A DNA stretch of 8,629 nucleotides. Origin: Candidatus Eiseniibacteriota bacterium (GTDB taxonomy: Bacteria; Eisenbacteria; RBG-16-71-46). Position 1 is the stretch's first letter; every line of letters begins with the position of its first letter. Of the stretch, positions 1 to 5,418 are shown one piece after another. The notes beneath the pieces were generated by a model. That model did not search any database. It was not told where the DNA came from and worked only from the letters and a program-made list of their open reading frames with translations. A program made the position numbers and the translations under genes. The stretch lies in NCBI GenBank assembly GCA_005893185.1, contig VBOS01000059.1, positions 1 through 8,629 of the forward strand. The letters are read 5' to 3'.

Positions 1-1
1 C

Positions 2-388
2 GCGACCGGCTCGACCGCCGCCGTGCGCACACCCGCCAGCGCTTCGCCGTCTCCTAGCGCGCCGCCGAACTCCGCCGCGCAGGCGCCGTCGCGTGATCCT
101 ACGGTCGCGGCGGCGCCCGTGTCCGCCCAGGTCGCCGGGCCTCCGAACCCCCCGTCTGCCGGCACGACGCCCGCCGCCTCGGCGAAGCCCGACTCCGTCT
201 CGCCGCGGCCGGCCGCACCTAGGTCATCCGGGGGTCAGCGTCCCGAGAAGGTGCGGGTCAAGAACCGCCAGACCATGGCTGAGATCGCGCGCGCCTACGG
301 AACCTCGGTGCCCGCCATCATGATGGAGAACAACATGGTCACGGATCAGGTGCGCCCGGGCCAGGTGCTCAAGCTGCCGCGCAAGTAG
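2..388 (+). CDS. LysM-domain protein, C-terminal part (5' end outside window)
   Basis: The reading frame is open to the left edge, so the gene probably starts upstream. A GTG at 23 is an in-frame start but lies inside low-complexity sequence and has no convincing ribosome binding site. About 80 residues rich in Pro, Ala and Ser form a flexible linker. They are followed by one LysM domain of about 45 residues ending at the stop, with the typical elements VRVKNRQTMAEIARAYGTSV and the closing VRPGQVLKLP. LysM domains bind N-acetylglucosamine polymers such as peptidoglycan, so the product is probably an envelope protein acting in the periplasm or at the cell wall. The catalytic or main domain, if any, lies outside the window, so lytic transglycosylase, peptidase and simple anchor remain equally possible. 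The stop TAG is at 386-388. Confidence 0.8.
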   Translation, partial: ATGSTAAVRTPASASPSPSAPPNSAAQAPSRDPTVAAAPVSAQVAGPPNPPSAGTTPAASAKPDSVSPRPAAPRSSGGQRPEKVRVKNRQTMAEIARAYGTSVPAIMMENNMVTDQVRPGQVLKLPRK

Positions 389-397
389 CGGATTTTT
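377..397 (+). terminator. weak possible intrinsic terminator after the LysM gene
   Basis: A short hairpin, CCGC (377-380) pairing with GCGG (388-391) over a 7-base loop, overlaps the stop codon of the LysM gene. It is followed by ATTTTT (392-397), the only T-run nearby. The stem has just 4 bp, so this is suggestive only. Confidence 0.25.
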
Positions 398-521
398 CGC
401 TGTGGCAAAGGCCCGGAAACACGTTCGTAGCACGCTCCCGTCTATCCTCGTCGTCGGGCTGGAAGATCGAATCGGGTCGGTCTGCGGGCGTGATTCAGCA
501 CCTTAGCAAGGAGACATTCGG

Positions 522-833
522 ATGATCCAAGCCCAGGAACATGGTTCTCGGGGCCGCCGAGCCCTAGGAATGTGCCTCGCTCTCGGCGCAGTCTTCGGTG
601 CCCTGGCGGGCGCGGGAGTCGGAGCGGCCATGAGAGACGTCGGCTCGTGGACCGCGCTGGGTGTCCCCGCTGGGATCACGATCGCGCTGGCGATCGGGAC
701 CTTCATCTGGAAGCCGCGCCAGGCGGCTGTTCCCACGTCGTGGATGACCGGCGACGACGACGGGGTGCCGGTGCAACCTCCGGCGCGTGTCCTGGACAAG
801 CAGCCCGAGCGCTCGGACACAGAAGCGGCGTGA
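522..833 (+). CDS. small membrane protein with two predicted transmembrane helices, function unknown
   Basis: The predicted protein has 103 residues. An AAGGAG ribosome binding site at 508-513 lies 8 bases before the ATG, which fixes the start. After a short basic N-terminus there is a Gly/Ala-rich hydrophobic segment at about residues 14-37 with small-residue spacing typical of tightly packed helices (glycine-zipper-like). A second hydrophobic segment lies at about residues 43-64 and ends in Trp-Lys-Pro-Arg. The remaining 40 residues are hydrophilic and acidic and probably face the cytoplasm or periplasm. I do not recognise a family. The gene stands alone, 133 bases after the LysM gene and converging on the dehydrogenase cluster with a 97-base gap. 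Start signal and codon use support a real gene, but no function can be assigned. Confidence 0.72.
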   Translation: MIQAQEHGSRGRRALGMCLALGAVFGALAGAGVGAAMRDVGSWTALGVPAGITIALAIGTFIWKPRQAAVPTSWMTGDDDGVPVQPPARVLDKQPERSDTEAA

Positions 834-908
834 GTTTCCGCGCCACCCGGCGCCGTCCTGGGCCGGGCCTCCGTCTGGCCGGATGTCGGGACGAAGTGAA
901 CCGGCGTC

Positions 909-928
909 GGCGGCACGGGCCCGCCGCC
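909..928. terminator. GC-rich hairpin between convergent genes, possible terminator
   Basis: In the 97-base gap between the convergent genes, GGCGGC (909-914) can pair with GCCGCC (923-928) around an 8-base loop. It sits directly after the stop of the E1-alpha gene. No T-run follows on either strand, so it may only slow polymerase or stabilise the mRNA 3' end. Confidence 0.25.
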
Positions 929-930
929 CC

Positions 931-2031
931 CTACAGCGGGAACGCGCCTTCGAATTTCTGGCCTTCGCCCATCGCGACCGCGTAGCGCATCTGCTCCGAC
1001 AGGTGGCGCGGCATCTCCTTGTAGACGTCCGCGAACATGCTTTCGATCGGAGGCGGCGGGAACGACTCGGCCTCGGCGATCGCGGCGCCGATCTCGTCGT
1101 TGATCTCTTGCGTCCATCGCTCCTCATCGCCCGGCGCGAGCGCTTGCGAAGCTCCGAGCCACGCACGCAGACGCGTGAGCGGGTCGCGCCGCTCCCAGTC
1201 GCCCACGAGCGCCGCGTCGCGGTAGCGCGTGGGATCGTCGCTCGACGAGTGTCCTCCCATGCGGAACGTGACGGCTTCGACCAGTGTCGGGCCGCCGCCG
1301 CTCCGCGCCCGCTCGACCGCATCGCGCGTAGCTGCGATCACCGCCAGCAGATCGTTTCCGTCCACGCGCACGCCGGGGAAGCCATAGGCATCGCTCTTGA
1401 CCGCGATGCTCTCGGAGGCCGTCTGCATCGAGAGCGGCACCGAGATCGCCCACTGGTTGTTCTGGCAGAAGAACACAACGGGGAGCTTGAACACGCCGGC
1501 GAAGTTCGCGGCCGCGTGGAAGTCGGCGGAGGAGGAGGCGCCGTCACCGAGGTAGCCCATCATCACGTCGTCGCGCTTCTGGATCTTGGCGGCCCAGGCG
1601 GCGCCCATCGCGTGCACGAGCTGGGTGCCGATCACAGATGACCACGCCACCGAGCGCACCTTGCGGTCGCTGAAGTGGCACGGCATCTGGCGGCCGATCA
1701 GCACGTCGCCGGAGTTGCCGATGAGCTGGCAGACGATCTCCTTCATCGTCGTGCCGCGCCACAGCGAAACTCCGGTCTGGCGCAGCGCCGGGAAGACCCA
1801 GTCGGTGTCGCGCAAGGCGTAGGCAGAGCCGGTGACCGCGGCCTCTTCGCCGGTCGCGGTCCCGTAGAAGCCGATGCGGCCCTGGCGCTGAAGGGAGAGC
1901 ATGCGCTGGTCGAGCACGCGCATCTTGAGCATGTGGCGGAACGCGCGGCGCAGATCGTCGCGCGGGATCGCGGGATCGGGCCCGGTGAGTGTTCCCTCGG
2001 GACCGAGGACCTGGAACGTGGCGGCGCTCAT
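931..2031 (-). CDS. bkdA: branched-chain 2-oxoacid dehydrogenase E1 component, alpha subunit
   Basis: This 366-residue protein is the thiamine-diphosphate subunit that, with E1-beta, decarboxylates branched-chain 2-oxo acids and transfers the acyl group to lipoyl-E2. The ThDP motif is clear: GDG at 162-164 and NN at 191-192. The segment GRQMPCHF (113-120) and the loop GGHSSSDDPTRYR (259-271), followed by a W...DPLTRLR segment, match branched-chain E1-alpha better than pyruvate dehydrogenase. His261 lies where the active-site His of this family sits, just before the Ser that is phosphorylated in mammalian enzymes. The ATG at 2031 is chosen because GGAGGT (2035-2040) precedes it and it overlaps the E2 stop as ATGA. 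The frame is open further upstream, but that is the shadow of the E2 gene. It is the last gene of the cluster. It appears complete. Confidence 0.93.
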   Translation of the reverse strand: MSAATFQVLGPEGTLTGPDPAIPRDDLRRAFRHMLKMRVLDQRMLSLQRQGRIGFYGTATGEEAAVTGSAYALRDTDWVFPALRQTGVSLWRGTTMKEIVCQLIGNSGDVLIGRQMPCHFSDRKVRSVAWSSVIGTQLVHAMGAAWAAKIQKRDDVMMGYLGDGASSSADFHAAANFAGVFKLPVVFFCQNNQWAISVPLSMQTASESIAVKSDAYGFPGVRVDGNDLLAVIAATRDAVERARSGGGPTLVEAVTFRMGGHSSSDDPTRYRDAALVGDWERRDPLTRLRAWLGASQALAPGDEERWTQEINDEIGAAIAEAESFPPPPIESMFADVYKEMPRHLSEQMRYAVAMGEGQKFEGAFPL

Positions 2032-3425
2032 CCGACCTCCGTCTCCGTGAGCCAGCGCTCGGGGCGCTCCAGCCGGTCGATCACGGCGTAGAGGAAATCG
2101 GCGCCGGTAGCACCGTCCACGACCCGATGATCGAGCGCCAGCGACAGGTTCCCGAGGTCGCGCGCCACGATCGCGCCCCCCACGACCGCGGGCTTCTTCT
2201 TCACCTCGTGCACTCCGAGGATCGCAACCTGCGGGTGGTGAATGATGGGAGTTGCGAGCAGGCCCCCGCGGGCGCCGGTGCTCGTGATCGTGAACGTGCC
2301 GCCCTGCAGCTCCTCGAGCTTGAGCTTGTGGGTGCGCGCAGCTTCGGCGAGCCGTTGGATCTCGCGCGCGAGCGCGAGCAGCGTGAGGCGGTCGGCGTGA
2401 TGGACCACGGGCACTGTGAGCCCCTCCGCGGTCGCGGTGGCGACGGCGATGTGCAGATCGCGCCACAACACGATCTCGCCCCGGCCGTCGTCGAGGCTGG
2501 CGTTCAGGTGTGGAAACTGGCGGAGCGGCTCGATCAAGGCTTTCACCACGTACGGAAGGTACGTGAGCTTGATCCCGTCCGCCTCCGTCTTCGCCCTCAG
2601 CCGCTGGCGGTGCTCGACCACGGCCGTCATGTCGCACTCGGCCACGAACGTGAAGTGGGCAGCTGTGTCGAGCGAGTGGCGCATGTGCTCCGCGATGCGG
2701 CGCCGCAGGCCCCGTAGCGGGACGCGTCCGGCCTCGGCGGCCTCGACGCCGGGCGGCGCAGTGCCGCGGGTGGCGGCTGTGGGGGTCCCCGCCGCCGCCG
2801 CGGCCGCGGTCGCCGTGGCGCCCACGGCGGTCGACGTGCCTCTCGCGCCCGCCCGCTTCACGTCGTCGGCGGTGATCGCGCCGCCCGGCCCGCTCCCCGC
2901 GACCGACTCGAGCGCCACGCCGAGCTGCTTCGCGAGCTGGCGCACCGCCGGCGCGGCCTGCACGCGGCCCGGCGTTTGCGCCGTGCCGGGTGTGCCGCGC
3001 GCGGCGGTCGCGGCCCCGCCCGGCATCGCAGCTGCCGCCGACTGCGCGGCGGCGGCGACCGAGGGAATCGCGCCGCCTTCGTTGTTCCAGCGCATCGTGT
3101 CCCCGTCGCCCGGCGGCGATGCGACTTCGGCTGCGCCCCGCCCCGGGCTGCGGGCACCCTCTGTGCTCGAAGCCGCCACGGTTTCGCCCGCGAGTGCGAT
3201 CGAGACGATGACGCTTCCCACCGGCACGACCTGCCCTTCGGCCGCCGCGATCGTGGCAATCACGCCCCCGCGGGGAGAGGGAATCTCAACGGTCGCCTTG
3301 TCGGTCATCACCTCGACCAGCGGCTGGTCTTCGCGCACCGTCTCGCCCGGCTTCACCAGCCAGCGCACGATCTCGCCTTCTGCGATCCCCTCGCCGATGT
3401 CGGGCAGCTTCACGTCGTAAGGCAT
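2028..3425 (-). CDS. bkdC: branched-chain 2-oxoacid dehydrogenase E2 (dihydrolipoamide acyltransferase)
   Basis: This 465-residue core protein of the complex carries the acyl group on lipoamide and transfers it to CoA. An N-terminal lipoyl domain (about 1-78) has the lipoylation site in VEVMTDKATVEI, with Lys43 as the modified residue. An Ala/Pro/Thr/Gly-rich linker follows. A peripheral-subunit-binding domain lies at about 157-192 (VRQLAKQLGV, then GPGGAITADDVKRA), then a second Ala/Thr-rich linker. The acyltransferase domain (about 225-465) ends with DHRVVDGA, where His433 and Asp437 are the catalytic pair. The ATG at 3425 gives exactly the start expected for a lipoyl domain (MPYDVKLPDIGEG). 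Only a weak GGGGTG precedes it, and the longer open frame upstream is a shadow of E1-beta. It lies 38 bases after E1-beta and overlaps E1-alpha by 4 bases, so it is surely co-transcribed. Branched-chain rather than pyruvate specificity is inferred from its partners. Confidence 0.94.
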   Translation of the reverse strand: MPYDVKLPDIGEGIAEGEIVRWLVKPGETVREDQPLVEVMTDKATVEIPSPRGGVIATIAAAEGQVVPVGSVIVSIALAGETVAASSTEGARSPGRGAAEVASPPGDGDTMRWNNEGGAIPSVAAAAQSAAAAMPGGAATAARGTPGTAQTPGRVQAAPAVRQLAKQLGVALESVAGSGPGGAITADDVKRAGARGTSTAVGATATAAAAAAGTPTAATRGTAPPGVEAAEAGRVPLRGLRRRIAEHMRHSLDTAAHFTFVAECDMTAVVEHRQRLRAKTEADGIKLTYLPYVVKALIEPLRQFPHLNASLDDGRGEIVLWRDLHIAVATATAEGLTVPVVHHADRLTLLALAREIQRLAEAARTHKLKLEELQGGTFTITSTGARGGLLATPIIHHPQVAILGVHEVKKKPAVVGGAIVARDLGNLSLALDHRVVDGATGADFLYAVIDRLERPERWLTETEVG

Positions 3426-3463
3426 GCACACCCCGTTGCGTTCGAATTCGGCTCCATCATGCC

Positions 3464-4438
3464 TCAATAGCTCATCACGTGCTCGATCGCGCGCAGGACG
3501 CGCGGCGCGTCGGGCAGGTAGGTGTGCTCGAGCGTGTAGGGGAAAGGCGTGTCGTACCCCGTCACGCGCAGCACCGGCGCCTGCAGCGACGTGAGCGCCT
3601 TCTCGGCGACCAGCGCCGCCAGCTCCGCGCCGTAGCCGCATGTGCGCGGCGCCTCGTGCACGATCACGACGCGCCCGGTCTTCGAGACGCTCGCGAGCAC
3701 GGCGTCCTGATCGAGCGGCACCAGCGTACGAAGATCGAGCACCTCGACCGACCAGCTCTGCCCGGCCGCCTGCTCTGCGGCATCGAGCGCGACCGGCACC
3801 ATCGCCCCGTAGGCGAGCACGGTGCACTGCTCGCCGGCGCGCGCGACGCGCGCCGAAGAGAGCGGCACGCGATACGCGCCCTCGGGGACGTCCTCCTTCA
3901 ACGTGCGGTAGAGGCGCTTGGGCTCGAGGAAGACGACCGGATCATCTCCCGCGAGCGACTCGAGCAGCAGCCCCTTGGCGTCGCGCGGTGTCGCGGGGAT
4001 CACCACCTTGAGGCCGGCTGTGTGGCAGAAGTAGGCCTCGGGGCTTTGCGAGTGGTAGAGGCCGCCCTTGATGCCGCCGCCATAAGGCGCCCGAACGACG
4101 ACCGGGCATGCGTACTGCCCGGCCGAGCGCCAGCGCATCTTCGCCATCTCGGAGACGATCTGATCGAAGGCGGGGTAGATGAAGTCCACGAACTGGATCT
4201 CGGCGACCGGGCGGAGCCCGTAGAGCGCCATGCCGATCGCCCCGCCCACGATCCCGTTCTCGGCGAGCGGCGTGTCGCTCACGCGCTCGGCTCCGAACTC
4301 GGCCTGGAGCCCCTCCGTGACGCGGAAGACACCGCCGTTCTTGCCCACGTCCTCGCCCAGCAGGACGACCCGAGGATCTTGGCGCAGCGCCACGCGCAGG
4401 GCGTCCTGAATGGCCTGAACCATGGTCATCGTGGGCAC
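3464..4438 (-). CDS. bkdB: branched-chain 2-oxoacid dehydrogenase E1 component, beta subunit
   Basis: This 324-residue transketolase-like subunit pairs with E1-alpha to form the ThDP active site. Visible family marks are GEDVG (28-32), the ThDP-contacting Glu60 in TPLAENGIVGGA, the EIQFVDFIYPAFDQI segment (80-94), and GGGIKGGLYHSQSPE (120-134) with active-site His129. FLEPKRLYR is also present, a form common in branched-chain E1-beta. The length is the usual 320-340. The start is taken as GTG at 4438 because GGAGAG (4443-4448) is well placed for it; an in-frame ATG at 4429 would lie too far from that site. It is the first gene of the cluster, transcribed away from the metal operon. A plausible promoter lies about 32-60 bases upstream. 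No frame problems are seen. Confidence 0.94.
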   Translation of the reverse strand: MPTMTMVQAIQDALRVALRQDPRVVLLGEDVGKNGGVFRVTEGLQAEFGAERVSDTPLAENGIVGGAIGMALYGLRPVAEIQFVDFIYPAFDQIVSEMAKMRWRSAGQYACPVVVRAPYGGGIKGGLYHSQSPEAYFCHTAGLKVVIPATPRDAKGLLLESLAGDDPVVFLEPKRLYRTLKEDVPEGAYRVPLSSARVARAGEQCTVLAYGAMVPVALDAAEQAAGQSWSVEVLDLRTLVPLDQDAVLASVSKTGRVVIVHEAPRTCGYGAELAALVAEKALTSLQAPVLRVTGYDTPFPYTLEHTYLPDAPRVLRAIEHVMSY

Positions 4439-4469
4439 GGGGCTCTCCGGTACGGTGAAGGGAAAACGC

Positions 4470-4498
4470 AGGTTAGCCGATGCTCAGGGGGTCGGCAA
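4470..4498 (-). promoter_or_regulatory. predicted sigma70-type promoter of the bkd cluster
   Basis: On the minus strand a -35-like TTGCCG (plus 4493-4498) and a -10-like TAACCT (plus 4470-4475) are separated by 17 bases. This would place the transcript start about 25 bases before the GTG of E1-beta. The match is moderate (4/6 and 3/6). The -10 region overlaps a TTAGCC half-box (4473-4478), the half-site that recurs in the divergent metal-regulator promoter. Confidence 0.4.
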
Positions 4499-4647
4499 AC
4501 CCCGGGCGGCCGGGTGCGGCGACGGCCATTCGCCGCCGGGCGGCCGCCGGGATCGAGCGCCATCATGCGCCGCGGCCGGCTCGCCTGAGAGCGGTCGCGG
4601 GCGAGTCCCGGCCGCGGGTCCGGTCCGCGCGGGGGTGCGCCCGTATA

Positions 4648-4705
4648 TTAGCCTTGACTAACGTATTCAGTAGGATAGGCTAAGCACAGAACTTCTCAAG
4701 GCTAA
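4648..4705. promoter_or_regulatory. three DtxR/MntR-like operator boxes at exact 22-bp spacing
   Basis: Box 1 is TTAGCCTTGACTAA (4648-4661), an imperfect dyad. Box 2 is GTAGGATAGGCTAA (4670-4683). Box 3 is CTTCTCAAGGCTAA (4692-4705), whose left half is poor. The right half-site, G(G/A)CTAA, starts at 4656, 4678 and 4700, so the boxes repeat every 22 bp, close to two helical turns. TTAGCCT and AGGCTAA of boxes 1 and 2 also form a perfect 7-bp inverted repeat. The sequence resembles the TTAG...CTAA boxes of DtxR/IdeR/MntR-type metal repressors, and the gene directly downstream encodes such a protein. Box 1 covers the predicted -35, box 2 the -10, and box 3 ends 16 bases before the regulator start, an arrangement for metal-dependent autorepression. 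The binding protein is inferred. Confidence 0.65.
4654..4681 (+). promoter_or_regulatory. predicted sigma70-type promoter of the regulator-transporter operon
   Basis: TTGACT (4654-4659, 5/6 match to the -35 consensus) is followed after 16 bases by TAGGCT (4676-4681, 3/6 match to the -10). It sits in the only AT-rich island of this intergenic region and would start transcription about 30-35 bases before the regulator ATG. Both hexamers are embedded in the TTAG/CTAA boxes. Confidence 0.5.
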
Positions 4706-4721
4706 TCATGGAGCACGATCG

Positions 4722-5418
4722 ATGCCGGAACTGACCCGTTCGGAACAGGACTACCTCAAGGCGCTCTACGTGCTCGCGCCCGGCGGCGAAGCGGTGGCAA
4801 CGTCGAGATTGGCCGAGCAGCTCGCGCTCTCTGCGCCCTCCGTGACGAACATGCTCGGGAAGCTCGCCGACGCGCGGCTGGTCGTGCACGCGCCGCGGGC
4901 AGGCGCGCGTCTCACCGCCCGCGGGCGCCGGCGTGCCCTCGAAATGGTTCGGCGCCACCGCATCCTCGAGACGTTTGCTCGAGCATCACATCAGCCCGCG
5001 CGTGCTCGACGCGATCGATCGGCTCGTCGTGCATCCGCACGAGGACCCGCACGGCCATCCGATTCCCGACCGCAACGGCCACGTTCCGCAGCGCGCCCTG
5101 CTGCCACTCTCGCGGCTCGGAACGGGCAGGCCCGCCGTGGTTCGCGAGCTGCGCGACGCGGACCGGCCGCACCTCGCGCACTGGAAGGAGGTCGGCCTGG
5201 TGCCTGGCGCGCGCGTGCGCATCCGCAAGCTCCGTCCGCTCGACGACGTGTTCGAGCTCGAGGTTTCGAGCCGGAGACTCGTGACCGGAAGCGAGGGGCT
5301 CGAGGGCGTGATGGTCGAGGCCCGCCGGGGCGCGCGGCGCAATGGCGCGCGGCGCGACGGCAAGCTGCGCGACCGCAAGCTGCGCCGCATCCCGCGGCGG
5401 AAGGGGAGGGCGGCGTGA
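4722..5418 (+). pseudogene. mntR: MntR/DtxR-family metal-dependent repressor, frame broken by a short internal gap
   Basis: The ATG has GGAG at 4710-4713, 8 bases upstream. Frame one (4722 to about 4976) gives an 85-residue winged-helix DNA-binding domain: Asp10 in EQDYLKALY at the first metal-ligand position, a recognition region SAPSVTNMLGKL, and RRHRILETF with the conserved His. The family sequence then resumes one base out of phase from about 4975-4981, starting LLEHHISPRVLDAIDRLV. It continues to HEDPHGHPIP, a C-terminal SH3-like (FeoA-type) domain and a basic tail, stopping at 5418. Compared with Bacillus MntR as I recall it, about 16-17 residues are absent at the junction, including one metal-ligand Glu, while the following Glu-His pair is present. 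The lost length would be 2 mod 3 bases (for example 47, 50 or 53). Apart from this the gene looks healthy. It overlaps the transporter gene by 4 bases, and its operator-rich promoter supports Mn/Fe-dependent repression. An assembly error is as likely as a real mutation. Confidence 0.82.
5332..5391 (+). repeat. four diverged 15-bp tandem units encoding a basic pentapeptide repeat
   Basis: Four consecutive 15-base units lie in the regulator's C-terminal tail and encode ARRNG, ARRDG, KLRDR and KLRRI. Units 1 and 2 differ at only two bases (AAT versus GAC in the fourth codon), and units 3 and 4 share their first ten bases. The tail is therefore a strongly basic, repeat-expanded extension beyond the usual SH3-like domain, possibly adding non-specific DNA affinity. 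Confidence 0.6.

Noticed and set aside
787..1641. Long plus-strand ORFs opposite the bkd genes (also 1989-2717, 2416-3420, 3479-4588)
   Set aside because: All are antisense to clearly conserved genes, Arg/His/Ala-rich and without recognisable domains; typical shadows in high-GC DNA.
931..2637. A 568-residue version of E1-alpha extending into the E2 gene
   Set aside because: The extra N-terminal 200 residues are an antiparallel-free shadow of E2 with no homology. GGAGGT plus ATG at 2031 and the ATGA overlap define the real start.
2028..3827. A 599-residue version of E2 extending into the E1-beta gene
   Set aside because: The lipoyl domain begins exactly at the ATG at 3425, and the upstream part overlaps the coding frame of E1-beta and has shadow composition.
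4500..4640. GC-rich inverted repeats in the divergent intergenic region as a structured RNA or riboswitch
   Set aside because: Many short CCGG/GGCCG pairings exist, but none forms a specific recognisable fold; they are expected from base composition.
4975..4983. Programmed ribosomal frameshifting to explain the regulator break
   Set aside because: Conserved residues are physically missing, not just out of frame, so frameshifting could not restore a normal protein. There is also no slippery heptamer with a downstream structure that I can see.
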